NCBI RefSeq assembly: GCF_900109685.1
Contig: NZ_FOBB01000007.1
Span: forward strand, 310,001 to 374,000
Origin: Chitinophaga rupis
Lineage (GTDB): Bacteria > Bacteroidota > Bacteroidia > Chitinophagales > Chitinophagaceae
Reading direction: 5' to 3'
DNA length: 64,000 bases
A program made the position numbers and the translations under genes. Position 1 is the stretch's first letter. Each line of letters starts with the position of its first letter. The notes below the pieces were generated by a model, which had not been told where the DNA came from, did not search any database, and saw only the letters and a program-made list of their open reading frames with translations. This document shows, piece by piece, positions 47,756-56,400 of this stretch.

Positions 47756-49099
47756 GTGAAGAAATTTATTGAAACAATAAAGAACATTTGGAGTATAGAA
47801 GACTTGCGTAACCGCATTCTTACCACGTTGCTCCTTACCCTGGTTTACCGTGTTGGTTCCTATATTGTGCTGCCCGGTATTGACGCGAACGCCCTGCATC
47901 AGTTTTCAGAGAAATCTAATCAGGGTATCTTGGGGCTCTTCAACATGTTTGCAGGAGGTTCTTTCTCCCGCGCATCTATTTTTGCGCTGGGGATCATGCC
48001 CTATATCTCTGCATCTATTGCCATCCAGCTGCTTACCATCGCAGTACCCTATTTCCAGAAACTGCAGAAAGAAGGGGAGAGCGGCCGTAAGAAGATCAAC
48101 CAGTACACCCGTTTGTTAACTGTAGTAGTAACCGGTTTCCAGGCAAGTGCATATGTGGCTTATCTGAAAAACCAGTCTGGTGGCGCCATCATTCCTCAAT
48201 ACAGTGCATTCCTTTTCTGGCTCTCCACAACGGTAGTATTAACTGCCGGTACCCTCTTTGTAATGTGGCTGGGCGAAAAGATCACCGATAAAGGTATTGG
48301 TAACGGTACCTCCCTCATCATCATGGTGGGCATTCTGGCCCGCTTACCGCAGGCATTGCTGCAGGAGTTCACTTCCAAAACAACAGAAGGCGGCGGCGGT
48401 TTGCTGATGTTCCTGATCGAGCTGGCAGTGTTCATCCTGATCACGATCGGCCTGATATTGCTGGTACAGGGTACCCGGAAAGTACCGGTTAACTATGCCA
48501 AGCGTATTGTAGGTAATAAGCAATATGGCGGCGTGCGCCAGTTCATTCCCCTGAAGGTGAATGCAGCCGGTGTAATGCCCATCATCTTTGCACAGGCCAT
48601 TATGTTTATACCGGCAACGGCTATAGGTTTTGCTACCTCCAGCGAAAGCGCTTCCGGTTTTATCCGTATATTCAGCGACCATACCAACGGGTATTATAAC
48701 CTGATATACGCAGTACTGGTAATTGTATTCACTTACTTCTATACCGCTTTGATCTTCAACCCCAACCAAATGGCGGAAGAAATGAAGCGTAACAATGGTT
48801 TCATACCCGGTGTAAAACCCGGTAAGGCTACTGCCGATTATATTGGTGCTGTAATGGACCGTATTACCCTGCCTGGCGCCTTTTTCCTGGCACTGGTAGG
48901 TATACTGCCCGGTGTAGCCGCTGCATTGCATATCAACAGTAACTTTGCCTCCTTCTTTGGCGGTACCTCCCTGCTCATCATGGTAGGGGTAATACTGGAT
49001 ACGCTGCAGCAGATAGAAAGCCAGCTGCTGATGCGCCATTACGATGGCCTGATGAGCGGTGGCCGTATCAAGGGCAGAACAGCGCCCGCTAACGTGTAG
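47756..49099 (+). CDS. secY: Preprotein translocase subunit SecY
   Basis: 447 residues with ten membrane segments. Start codon is GTG at 47756 (MKKFIETIKNIWSIEDLRNR). The plug and second helix are followed by the ALGIMPYISASIAIQLLTI segment, and the later VKPGKATADYI stretch is present. Core of the Sec translocon with SecE and SecG. GTG start plus an upstream hairpin suggests tuned expression relative to the ribosomal proteins. Confidence 0.96.
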   Translation: MKKFIETIKNIWSIEDLRNRILTTLLLTLVYRVGSYIVLPGIDANALHQFSEKSNQGILGLFNMFAGGSFSRASIFALGIMPYISASIAIQLLTIAVPYFQKLQKEGESGRKKINQYTRLLTVVVTGFQASAYVAYLKNQSGGAIIPQYSAFLFWLSTTVVLTAGTLFVMWLGEKITDKGIGNGTSLIIMVGILARLPQALLQEFTSKTTEGGGGLLMFLIELAVFILITIGLILLVQGTRKVPVNYAKRIVGNKQYGGVRQFIPLKVNAAGVMPIIFAQAIMFIPATAIGFATSSESASGFIRIFSDHTNGYYNLIYAVLVIVFTYFYTALIFNPNQMAEEMKRNNGFIPGVKPGKATADYIGAVMDRITLPGAFFLALVGILPGVAAALHINSNFASFFGGTSLLIMVGVILDTLQQIESQLLMRHYDGLMSGGRIKGRTAPANV

Positions 49100-49120
49100 G
49101 TAATTATTTGATTATAAAGG

Positions 49121-49169
49121 CACAAGGTCAGAGGGTTATACCGCAGGAGCGAAACCTTTTGACCTTGTG
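49121..49169 (+). repeat. Inverted repeat in the secY-map gap
   Basis: 17-base arms CACAAGGTCAGAGGGTT and its near-complement (49121-49137 with 49153-49169; 15 of 17 pairs, the rest G-U). Degenerate TTGTGAC words continue to 49179. Confidence 0.7.
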
Positions 49170-49194
49170 ACATTGTGACCACCGGGAGAATATC

Positions 49195-49995
49195 ATGATC
49201 CACTATAAAAGCAAAGAGGAAATAGAGCTGATGCGCAAAAGCGCATTACTGGTAAGTGCTACCCTGGAAACAGTGGCCGGCGCATTAAAGCCCGGTATGA
49301 GCACCCTGGAGGTAGATGACCTGATAGACCAGTTTATCCGCGATAACGGCGCCATTCCGTCCTTTAAGGACTACCGTGGCTATCCCAAAAGCAGCTGCAT
49401 TTCTGTGAATGAAGAGGTCGTGCACGGCATTCCCAATGCTTATGTGCTGCAGGATGGGGATATTGTATCTGTAGACGTGGGCGTGTTCTTAAACGGTTTT
49501 CATGGCGATAGCGCCTATACCTTTGCCATTGGCGAGGTAAAGGAAGAAGTATTGAAGCTGATGGCTGCTACCAAAGCGGCCCTGTATAAAGGCATTGAAA
49601 AGGCATTGGTAGGCAACCGTATCGGTGATATTGCCTTTGCTATCCAGGAATATGCAGAGAAGGAGCGGGGATATGGCGTGGTAAGGGAGCTGGTAGGTCA
49701 TGGTTTGGGCAAACACCTGCATGAAGACCCGCAGGTACCCAACTACGGCAAGCGTGGCAGCGGACCTATGATGAAGGAAGGTTTGGTGATAGCCATTGAG
49801 CCTATGATTAACATGGGCACCCGGGAAGTAGCCTATATGGATGATGGCTGGACGGTAGCTACCCGCGACGAGCAGCCCTCCGCACACTTTGAGCATACCG
49901 TAGCGGTGAAGAAAGGCCAGGCCGATCTTTTATCCAGCTTTGCCGGTATTGAAAAGGCAGAGAAAGCCAATAGTGCATTGAATACTAATTACTAA
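49195..49995 (+). CDS. map: Methionine aminopeptidase type I
   Basis: 266 residues. Metal site seen as DVGVFLNGFHGDSAYTF (two Asp), GHGLGKHLHEDPQVPNYG (His), VIAIEPM (Glu) and AHFEHTVAV (Glu). Removes the N-terminal Met of nascent proteins. Lies between secY and infA as in most Bacteroidota. C-terminal tail after SFAGIEK is variable. Confidence 0.96.
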   Translation: MIHYKSKEEIELMRKSALLVSATLETVAGALKPGMSTLEVDDLIDQFIRDNGAIPSFKDYRGYPKSSCISVNEEVVHGIPNAYVLQDGDIVSVDVGVFLNGFHGDSAYTFAIGEVKEEVLKLMAATKAALYKGIEKALVGNRIGDIAFAIQEYAEKERGYGVVRELVGHGLGKHLHEDPQVPNYGKRGSGPMMKEGLVIAIEPMINMGTREVAYMDDGWTVATRDEQPSAHFEHTVAVKKGQADLLSSFAGIEKAEKANSALNTNY

Positions 49996-50113
49996 TAAAT
50001 AAACAATAATTAAGTGCTGTTAATGCAGCCGCGCAGGAGAAAGTTGAAAAATGAGGGCTTATGCGCGGAAAATATTGATTATTGAGCATTAATAACAATT
50101 AATTTCGTGATTT

Positions 50114-50145
50114 TTTTAGATTTCAAAAGATAAATGCTATCTTTG
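50114..50145 (+). promoter_or_regulatory. Promoter before infA (TTTT-N20-TATCTTTG)
   Basis: -7 TATCTTTG (50138-50145) followed by CAGTCC; AT-rich TTTT at 50114-50117 with a 20-base spacer. A CCGCGCA/TGCGCGG hairpin (50029-50035 with 50062-50068) lies upstream. Gives the infA-rplQ part its own promoter. Confidence 0.7.
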
Positions 50146-50162
50146 CAGTCCTAAAAATTTTT

Positions 50163-50381
50163 ATGGCAAAACAGGCACTCATTAAACAGGATGGAATTAT
50201 ACTGGAAGCCTTGTCAAACGCTATGTTCCGTGTAAAATTGGAGAATGGGCATGAGATTTTGGCTACCATTTCTGGAAAAATGAGAATGCACTATATAAGA
50301 ATTTTGCCCGGTGATAAGGTAGGAGTGGAAATGAGCCCATATGATTTATCGAGAGGAAGGATCATCTTCCGTTACAAATAA
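50163..50381 (+). CDS. infA: Translation initiation factor IF-1
   Basis: 72 residues, S1-type OB fold: MAKQALIKQDGIILEALSNA, FRVKLENGHEILATISGKMR, SPYDLSRGRIIFRYK. Binds the 30S A site. Start ATG at 50163 immediately after a TTTTT run. First gene of the alpha part. Confidence 0.97.
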   Translation: MAKQALIKQDGIILEALSNAMFRVKLENGHEILATISGKMRMHYIRILPGDKVGVEMSPYDLSRGRIIFRYK

Positions 50382-50464
50382 AGAATAGGGTAGCAGGGCA
50401 AAAGAAACAGCAGGATCATTTTCAGATATAAGATATCAATAACTAGACTTATAACTTTTAACTT

Positions 50465-50581
50465 ATGAAGGTAAGAGCTTCCATAAAGAAGAGAAGTGCA
50501 GATTGCAAGATAGTGCGTAGAAAGGGGAAATTGTTGGTGATCAACAAAAAGAATCCCCGTTTTAAGCAACGTCAGGGATAA
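50465..50581 (+). CDS. rpmJ: Ribosomal protein bL36, zinc-free type
   Basis: 38 residues, MKVRASIKKRSADCKIVRRK then GKLLVINKKNPRFKQRQG. Only Cys14 of the usual Cys/Cys/Cys/His zinc ligands remains (Ser, Asn-Lys and Phe replace the others), which is the C-minus form. Needed late in 50S assembly. 83 bases after infA and 41 before rpsM, so part of the same transcript. Confidence 0.96.
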   Translation: MKVRASIKKRSADCKIVRRKGKLLVINKKNPRFKQRQG

Positions 50582-50622
50582 TCGTATTCTAAACACAACA
50601 ACGTTAAATTTAAAATAGCAAT

Positions 50623-51003
50623 ATGGCACGTATAGCCGGTATAGATCTTCCTAAAAATAAAAGAGGAGAAATAGGCCTCACCTATATCTTTGGTATAGGC
50701 CGTTCTACCGCCCAATACATCCTGACCCAGTCAGGGATCGACTTTAGCAAGAAAGTAAAGGATTGGAATGATGATGAGCAGGCTGCCATCCGTAACATTA
50801 TCAATGCTGAGATCAAAGTAGAAGGCCAGCTGCGCTCCGAAGTGCAGATGAACATCAAGCGCTTGCTGGATATCGCCTGCTACCGTGGCTTGCGTCACAG
50901 GAAAGGCTTACCGGTTAGAGGTCAGCGTACCCGTACCAACAGCCGCACCCGCAAAGGTAAGCGTAAAACAGTGGCCGGTAAGAAAAAGGCACCGAAGAAA
51001 TAA
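50623..51003 (+). CDS. rpsM: Ribosomal protein uS13
   Basis: 126 residues. ARIAGIDLPKNKRGEIGLTY, GIGRSTAQYIL, and the basic tail RGLRHRKGLPVRGQRTRTNS, then RTRKGKRKTVAGKKKAPKK. Head protein bridging to the 50S and P-site tRNA. Confidence 0.97.
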   Translation: MARIAGIDLPKNKRGEIGLTYIFGIGRSTAQYILTQSGIDFSKKVKDWNDDEQAAIRNIINAEIKVEGQLRSEVQMNIKRLLDIACYRGLRHRKGLPVRGQRTRTNSRTRKGKRKTVAGKKKAPKK

Positions 51004-51023
51004 TCTTGACATCACAAATAACA

Positions 51024-51085
51024 AGTTCCGTTTTCCAATGGTGAGATACCTGGTAAGTGGAACCTGGCAATTGGAATCTGGAATT
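51024..51085 (+). repeat. Imperfect inverted repeat in the rpsM-rpsK gap
   Basis: AGTTCCGTTTTCCAAT (51024-51039) against ATTGGAATCTGGAATT (51070-51085), 12 of 16 pairs. The words are close to those of the rpsK-rpsD repeat. Confidence 0.55.
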
Positions 51086-51095
51086 ATAAATTATT

Positions 51096-51497
51096 ATGGC
51101 AAAAGCAACCAATACAAAAACTGCTGCTAATAAAAAGAGGGTAGTTAAAGTAGACAACTACGGAGATGTACATATCTCTGCCAGTTTTAACAATATCATC
51201 GTAAGCATTACCAACAAGCACGGTCAGGTAATATCCTGGTCTTCTGCAGGTAAAATGGGCTTCAAGGGTTCTAAGAAGAACACCCCGTATGCCGCCCAGT
51301 TAGCTGCTTCCGATGCTGCTAAAACTGCCTTTGATGCCGGTCTGAAAAGAGCTGACGTATTTGTAAAAGGCCCTGGTGCCGGTCGTGAAAGCGCAATCCG
51401 TGCTATCTCCAACTCCGGTATTGAGGTTAATATGATCAAGGACGTTACACCTTTACCGCACAACGGTTGCCGTCCTCCTAAGAAAAGAAGAGTATAG
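51096..51497 (+). CDS. rpsK: Ribosomal protein uS11
   Basis: 133 residues. GDVHISASFNNIIVSITNKH, SSAGKMGFKGSKKNTPYAAQ, and VTPLPHNGCRPPKKRRV ending. Platform protein of the 30S near the mRNA exit. Confidence 0.97.
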   Translation: MAKATNTKTAANKKRVVKVDNYGDVHISASFNNIIVSITNKHGQVISWSSAGKMGFKGSKKNTPYAAQLAASDAAKTAFDAGLKRADVFVKGPGAGRESAIRAISNSGIEVNMIKDVTPLPHNGCRPPKKRRV

Positions 51498-51503
51498 GTA
51501 TTA

Positions 51504-51573
51504 CAATATCCAAATTCCGGGTTCCAGGTTCCGATATACGGGATCTGGAATCTGGATTTTGGAGTTTATATTG
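51504..51573 (+). repeat. Imperfect inverted repeat in the rpsK-rpsD gap
   Basis: Left arm 51504-51532 and right arm 51541-51573 pair along most of their length with a 5-base bulge. Both are built from GGATCTGGAATCTGG-type words and their complements. Confidence 0.6.
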
Positions 51574-51663
51574 TGATCAGCATAAATCAATTGGGTGTAT
51601 GATCAGGTTTAAGATTTTTTAAAGATCATACATCGTAACTAAAAAATCTAACAAAGTAAAAAC

Positions 51664-52269
51664 ATGGCAAGGTACACAGGACCAAAGACCAAGATCTCCA
51701 GGATTTTTGGCGAACCCATTTTAGGTAATGGTAAGTATTTAGGTAAGAACAGCAATCCTCCCGGTCAGCATGGTGCAACCCGTAAGCGTAAACAGTTGGG
51801 CGAGTATGCACTGCAGCTGCGCGAAAAACAAAAAGCAAAATACACTTATGGTGTGCTGGAACGTCAGTTTGCTAACCTGTTTGATGAAGCAAACCGTCGT
51901 AAAGGCGTAACCGGTGAAGTATTGATCAAATTGCTGGAAGCCCGGTTGGATAATACCGTATTCCGCTTAGGCATCGCCCCTTCCCGCCCTGCTGCCCGTC
52001 AGCTGGTATCCCACAAACATATCACCGTTAACGGCCAGGTAGTGAATATCCCTTCCTTCCAGCTGAAACCCGGTGATATCATTGGTTTAAAACCCAAAAC
52101 AGCCGGTAATACCGCTTTAACCAGCGTTATCCGTGGTAAGAACCCCAAATTCAGCTGGCTGGACTGGAATGAAAAAGAAAACAGAGGTACTTTCATAGCC
52201 TATCCCGAAAGAGAGAGCGTTCCTGAAAACATTAAGGAACAGCTGATAGTGGAATTGTACTCTAAATAA
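51664..52269 (+). CDS. rpsD: Ribosomal protein uS4
   Basis: 201 residues, S4 RNA-binding domain at RLDNTVFRLGIAPSRPAARQ. In E. coli S4 represses the alpha operon through an rpsM leader pseudoknot; no equivalent was recognised here. Primary 16S binding and 30S fidelity. Confidence 0.97.
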   Translation: MARYTGPKTKISRIFGEPILGNGKYLGKNSNPPGQHGATRKRKQLGEYALQLREKQKAKYTYGVLERQFANLFDEANRRKGVTGEVLIKLLEARLDNTVFRLGIAPSRPAARQLVSHKHITVNGQVVNIPSFQLKPGDIIGLKPKTAGNTALTSVIRGKNPKFSWLDWNEKENRGTFIAYPERESVPENIKEQLIVELYSK

Positions 52270-52293
52270 TAAACTACTAAACTTCATATAGCA

Positions 52294-53289
52294 ATGGCAA
52301 TTCTAAATTTCCAAAAGCCTGATAAGATCGTTTTGCAGAAGTCAACAGACTTTGAAGCACAATTCGAGTTTCGGCCGTTAGAACCTGGTTATGGCGTGAC
52401 CATCGGTAATGCGCTACGCCGCGTACTGCTGTCATCCCTGGAGGGCTATGCCATTGTAGGAATAAAGATAGAAGGTGCAGACCACGAGTTTGCCACCCTG
52501 AAAGGTGTTACCGAAGACGTTACCGAGATCATTCTGAACCTGAAGCAGGTACGTTTTAAGAAGATTGTGGAAAATGAAGTGAATAACGAAAAGATCCAGA
52601 TCTCCATCAAAGGTAAGACCGAGTTCCGGGCTGATATGATCGAAAAAGCCACCAGTGCTTTCCAGATCATGAACCCAGAGTTACTGATCTGTACCCTGGA
52701 CCCTTCTTCCAAGCTGGATATTGAGCTGACCATCGGTAAAGGCCGTGGTTATGTGCCGGCAGAAGAAAATAAACCCAAGGATGCAGTTTTTGGCTACATC
52801 GCCATTGACTCAATCTTTACCCCTATAAAAAATGTAAAATACAGCATCGAAAATACCCGTGTGGAACAAAAGACCGACTATGAGAAGTTGATCATGGAAC
52901 TGGCTACCGATGGTACCATTCACCCGGAAGAAGCTGTAAAACAGGCATCCCGCATCCTGATCCAGCACCTGATGATCATTACTGATGAAAATATCAGCTT
53001 TGATACCAAGGATACTGAGAAAGAAGATGTGGTAGACGAACAAACCCTGCAGCTGCGTAAGATCCTGAAAACACCGCTGGAAGACCTGGACCTGAGCGTT
53101 CGCGCTTTCAACTGCTTAAAAGCTGCCAAGATCAACTCCTTGAGTGAGCTGGTACAGTACGAGCAGGAAGAGCTGATGAAGTTCCGGAACTTTGGTCAGA
53201 AATCGCTGAGTGAAATTGAGCAGGTGCTGAACGAAAGAGGCCTCCACTTTGGTATGGACCTGTCCAAACTGAAACTGGAAGAAGAGTAA
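52294..53289 (+). CDS. rpoA: RNA polymerase subunit alpha
   Basis: 331 residues. N-terminal assembly domain (LEPGYGVTIGNALRRVLLSS) to about 230; linker; C-terminal domain from about 255, with RAFNCLKAAKINSLSELVQY and the helix MKFRNFGQKSLSEIEQVLNE. Dimer scaffold of RNA polymerase; the C-terminal domain contacts regulators and upstream DNA. Between rpsD and rplQ as usual. Confidence 0.98.
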   Translation: MAILNFQKPDKIVLQKSTDFEAQFEFRPLEPGYGVTIGNALRRVLLSSLEGYAIVGIKIEGADHEFATLKGVTEDVTEIILNLKQVRFKKIVENEVNNEKIQISIKGKTEFRADMIEKATSAFQIMNPELLICTLDPSSKLDIELTIGKGRGYVPAEENKPKDAVFGYIAIDSIFTPIKNVKYSIENTRVEQKTDYEKLIMELATDGTIHPEEAVKQASRILIQHLMIITDENISFDTKDTEKEDVVDEQTLQLRKILKTPLEDLDLSVRAFNCLKAAKINSLSELVQYEQEELMKFRNFGQKSLSEIEQVLNERGLHFGMDLSKLKLEEE

Positions 53290-53299
53290 AGCAAAAATT

Positions 53300-53343
53300 A
53301 AAAAGCAAAAGGAAGAAGCTACAGTTTTTTCTTTTTGCTTTTT
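53300..53343 (+). repeat. AT-rich inverted repeat in the rpoA-rplQ gap
   Basis: AAAAAGCAAAAGG (53300-53312) pairs with 53331-53343 at 12 of 13 positions. Tandem AAAAGC words continue on both sides. Confidence 0.65.
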
Positions 53344-53410
53344 CCCTTTTTATTTAAATAAGTACCCTGTAATTCCTGACACGGTATAGGGGAATAAAAA
53401 ACAAAACGTC

Positions 53411-53908
53411 ATGCGTCACGGAGTAAAATTAAATCGCCTGAGCAGAACTTCTGCTCACCGTAAGGCACTGTTATCCAACCTGGCTTGTGAGCTGATCAGC
53501 CACAAACGTATCACTACCACTTTAGCAAAAGCAAAAGCCCTGCGTATTTATGTAGAGCCCCTGCTGACCCGCGCTAAAGCAGATAGCACCCATAACCGCA
53601 GGATCATTTTCAGCTACCTGCAGGATAAAGAAGCTATCAAGGAAATGTTCGGTGTGATCAGTGAAAAAATTGCTAACCGTCCCGGTGGTTATACCCGCAT
53701 CATTAAGCTGGGTAAACGTGTGGGCGATAACGCAGAAACAGCCCTGATTGAGCTGGTAGATTTTAACGAGATCTACGGCAAAACTACCGAGAAAGCACCG
53801 GCTAAGAGAACCCGTCGTGCTGGTGGTGGTAAAAAGAAAGCAGAAGGCGGCGCTGAAGAAGCAACTCCTGCTGCTGAAAAAAAATCTGACGACAAAGCAG
53901 CCGAGTAA
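53411..53908 (+). CDS. rplQ: Ribosomal protein bL17
   Basis: 165 residues against about 127 in E. coli. Core MRHGVKLNRLSRTSAHRKAL to about residue 118 is normal. The extra C-terminal part is Lys/Ala/Glu-rich, without structure (KKAEGGAEEATPAAEKK), as in some other Bacteroidota. Last gene of the ribosomal block, followed by a strong terminator. Confidence 0.97.
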   Translation: MRHGVKLNRLSRTSAHRKALLSNLACELISHKRITTTLAKAKALRIYVEPLLTRAKADSTHNRRIIFSYLQDKEAIKEMFGVISEKIANRPGGYTRIIKLGKRVGDNAETALIELVDFNEIYGKTTEKAPAKRTRRAGGGKKKAEGGAEEATPAAEKKSDDKAAE

Positions 53909-53934
53909 CTCACGGTTGTTCAACAGTATAGAAG

Positions 53935-53963
53935 GGACAAGGCATTTGCCTTGTCCTTTTTTT
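53935..53963 (+). terminator. Terminator of the rpsJ-rplQ ribosomal block
   Basis: Perfect 10-bp stem GGACAAGGCA/TGCCTTGTCC (53935-53944 with 53947-53956), 2-base loop, T7. Confidence 0.92.
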
Positions 53964-54045
53964 ATGCACATAAGGGCTGAACGGCTCCAAACAGATGCTT
54001 TTTTTTCGTAATATAGCGGTCTGAAACTTTAATTTCCTTATTCCT

Positions 54046-54885
54046 ATGTATTACCTGCGATGCCAACATTGTGGGCACAATAACGCTCTCAGATCCGAAT
54101 TCCTTACTTTCTGTGAACACTGCGCTAAGAAGCTGCCCAATACATTTGCCGACTGGAAACAAAAGAACCCGGAAGGGGAGTTTGAAGCCTATCAGCAGGA
54201 AGCTGCAGTTTATATAGATGAAACTCCACCCAAACCGGGATGGGTACAGCAATACCTGTGGCCGGCCGGCCGCAGGGGCGTAATGCTGGTTTTGGGGCTG
54301 GTATTTGCGCTGGTAGCAGTAGCAGGCACCTATTTCGGCAAAGAAGCTGTGCTTACCTGGTTCTTCCCTAAAGTGGCCAAATCCTGGATGTATACCTCCT
54401 GGGAAACAGTAACCATTGGCCGGCAGGCCCTGGAAATAAGCTCACCGGTGCATTTACGGGTAAGTGATAAAGCCCTGCCCGAGGACCTGAACGGTATGGT
54501 GGAATATGCTAAAAGCTATGCCAACCAGCAGGGAACCGGCATGCAGATAACGGTAGATATGTTCAGCTTTAAGGAAACGGTATCCAACAACCTGGAAGAG
54601 GCCAATAACCTGGCCATTAAAGGCATACAGGCGGAACCCGGCGTGTCTGAACTGCAATATGAATCCAGCCCCATACCCCAGACAGAGATCCAGGGCATTA
54701 TGCAGCAGGGGAGCTACCTGTATAAGAATGCGGTAAAACTTTCCTTCTATAACCTGATCATGGTAAAAGGGCAGCACCGCTGGCTGGTAAGCATCCGCTA
54801 CCGGACAGATGATAATAACGGACAGGAGGTAGCCAAACGGGTATTTAACTCCGTGAAAGTGAAGCCATTAATAGTGAAACGCTAA
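54046..54885 (+). CDS. Zinc-ribbon membrane protein of unknown function
   Basis: 279 residues. MYYLRCQHCGHNNALRSEFL followed by FCEHC: an N-terminal zinc ribbon of two CxxC pairs (6-26). One membrane helix at about 78-98 (MLVLGLVFALVAVAGTYFG). Extracytoplasmic domain of about 180 residues beyond. Zinc-ribbon plus single TM proteins of this layout are common in Bacteroidota; role unknown. Own terminator at 54910, distinct from the upstream ribosomal operon. Confidence 0.7.
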   Translation: MYYLRCQHCGHNNALRSEFLTFCEHCAKKLPNTFADWKQKNPEGEFEAYQQEAAVYIDETPPKPGWVQQYLWPAGRRGVMLVLGLVFALVAVAGTYFGKEAVLTWFFPKVAKSWMYTSWETVTIGRQALEISSPVHLRVSDKALPEDLNGMVEYAKSYANQQGTGMQITVDMFSFKETVSNNLEEANNLAIKGIQAEPGVSELQYESSPIPQTEIQGIMQQGSYLYKNAVKLSFYNLIMVKGQHRWLVSIRYRTDDNNGQEVAKRVFNSVKVKPLIVKR

Positions 54886-54909
54886 CAGTTTATAATTAAT
54901 GAATAAGTA

Positions 54910-54950
54910 ATGCGCGTATGGGGAATAACAACCCCATACGCGCATTTTGC
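54910..54950 (+). terminator. Intrinsic terminator after the zinc-ribbon gene
   Basis: Perfect 14-bp stem (54910-54923 with 54932-54945), GC-rich, followed by TTTTGC. Confidence 0.88.
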
Positions 54951-54973
54951 TTTATTATTAACTGTGAAATGCA

Positions 54974-54981
54974 TAATTTTG
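54974..54981 (+). promoter_or_regulatory. -7 element TAATTTTG before carA
   Basis: TAATTTTG matches TAnnTTTG; TTTG at 54946-54949 gives a 24-base spacer, longer than usual. 33 bases before the carA ATG at 55014. Confidence 0.5.
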
Positions 54982-55013
54982 CACGATTTTTTAAAAAGAG
55001 TCGTATAAGAACA

Positions 55014-56123
55014 ATGCCTCATACTAAACACAGTCAACCTGCCATATTGTTATTAGAAGATGGCACGGTTTATCATGGGAAAGCTTTTGGTAAAATTGGA
55101 ACTGCTTCCGGTGAGCTTTGCTTTAATACCGGTATGACGGGTTACCAGGAAGTATTTACCGATCCTTCCTACAAGGGTCAGGTACTGATCATGAATAACT
55201 GCTACGTAGGTAACTATGGCACCAAGCAGGACGATGTGGAAAGCAGCAGTGTAAAGATCAGTGGGTTAATTTGTAAGAACATTGCCCAGAACTACTCCCG
55301 TAAAATGGCGGACAGTTCTCTTGAGAAATTCCTGGAAAGCAATAACCTGGTTACCATTTATGATGTGGATACCCGGGCACTGGTGTCGCACATTCGCAGC
55401 AAAGGCGCTATGAACTGCATCATCTCTTCCGAGATACTGGATGTAGAGCAACTGAAAGGCCAGCTGAAGCAGGTGCCTTCTATGGAAGGCCTGGCCCTGT
55501 GTGCAGAGGTATCTACCAAAGAACCTTATAACATTGGCGATCCCAATTCCAGCATCCGCATAGCGGTAATGGATAACGGGGTTAAGCGTAATATGCTCAA
55601 ATGCCTGTCTGAAAAAGGCGCTTACCTGCAGGTGTTTCCCACTACTACCAGTTTTGAGGAATGCGAGCGATTTAAACCGCACGCCTACTTTATATCCAAC
55701 GGTCCCGGCGATCCGGCCCCGCTGACCTATGCGGTGGATACCGTAAAAAAAGTGCTGAACGCCAACCGCCCGTTGTTTGGTATTTGCCTGGGCCACCAGC
55801 TGCTGGCTTTAGCAAACGATATTCCTACCTATAAAATGCACCATGGACACCGGGGCTTAAACCACCCGGTAAAGAACCTGGCTACCGGCCGTTGCGAGAT
55901 CACTACCCAGAACCACGGCTTTGCGGTAGATCCCAAGGCGATTGCTGCCAGTGAAAATGTGGAGATCACCCATGTGAACCTGAACGATGGTTCCATAGAA
56001 GGTATCCGCATTAAGAACAAACCGGCATTCTCCGTGCAGTACCACCCGGAATCAACTCCCGGTCCGTACGACTCCCGCTATTTGTTTGATGATTTCTTTA
56101 AGATGATTGAGCAATACCAGTAA
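55014..56123 (+). CDS. carA: Carbamoyl-phosphate synthase small subunit
   Basis: 369 residues from the ATG at 55014 (MPHTKHSQPAILLLEDGTVY); the frame is open upstream to 54918, but this start matches the family. Small-subunit N-domain followed by a class I glutamine amidotransferase domain: FGICLGHQLLA with Cys258 as nucleophile, and HPES (344-347) supplying the His-Glu pair. Supplies ammonia for carbamoyl phosphate, for arginine and pyrimidine synthesis. carB is not adjacent. Confidence 0.95.
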   Translation: MPHTKHSQPAILLLEDGTVYHGKAFGKIGTASGELCFNTGMTGYQEVFTDPSYKGQVLIMNNCYVGNYGTKQDDVESSSVKISGLICKNIAQNYSRKMADSSLEKFLESNNLVTIYDVDTRALVSHIRSKGAMNCIISSEILDVEQLKGQLKQVPSMEGLALCAEVSTKEPYNIGDPNSSIRIAVMDNGVKRNMLKCLSEKGAYLQVFPTTTSFEECERFKPHAYFISNGPGDPAPLTYAVDTVKKVLNANRPLFGICLGHQLLALANDIPTYKMHHGHRGLNHPVKNLATGRCEITTQNHGFAVDPKAIAASENVEITHVNLNDGSIEGIRIKNKPAFSVQYHPESTPGPYDSRYLFDDFFKMIEQYQ

Positions 56124-56153
56124 TAAGGGTATAACATATTGGCTTAGAACCAG

Positions 56154-56185
56154 AACGGTCCCGAAGATTCGGGACCGTTGTTTTA
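56154..56185 (+). terminator. Intrinsic terminator of carA
   Basis: Perfect 12-bp stem AACGGTCCCGAA/TTCGGGACCGTT (56154-56165 with 56168-56179), followed by GTTTTAA. Confidence 0.88.
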
Positions 56186-56202
56186 ATTCCACGTTATGAA
56201 AA
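56185..56202. repeat. Repeat copy 1, AATTCCACGTTATGAAAA
   Basis: 18-bp sequence, identical to 56401-56418. Both copies lie just beyond a hairpin with ACGG...CCGT outer pairs. Confidence 0.75.
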
Positions 56203-56361
56203 CAAGCAGATGGGAAATGTTACTGCATAGCGCAAGTAACAAGGCGTCATCGCCGTTTCATGATGGAACAAAAATGGGAAAAATTTTGACTGGCCGTTAG
56301 CTACAAGTGATGAATCAACCTTTATAAGCGATAAGTGGGGGAAAATCAGGGATTAGAGAAA

Positions 56362-56389
56362 AAAAATACGGCTCTGTGAACAGAGCCGT
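56362..56389 (-). terminator. Strong terminator for a minus-strand short transcript
   Basis: Perfect 9-bp stem (56368-56376 with 56381-56389) with a TGAA loop; on the minus strand it is followed by a T-tract (56360-56367). The nearest minus-strand gene ends 600 bases away, so a separate short RNA is likely. A TATTTTTG-like element precedes it on the minus strand at about 56425-56432. Confidence 0.6.
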
Positions 56390-56400
56390 TTGCCTTTATA

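Noticed and set aside
48344..49039. 231-codon frame antisense to secY
   Set aside because: Shadow of secY; composition rich in Gln, His and Tyr from reversed hydrophobic codons.
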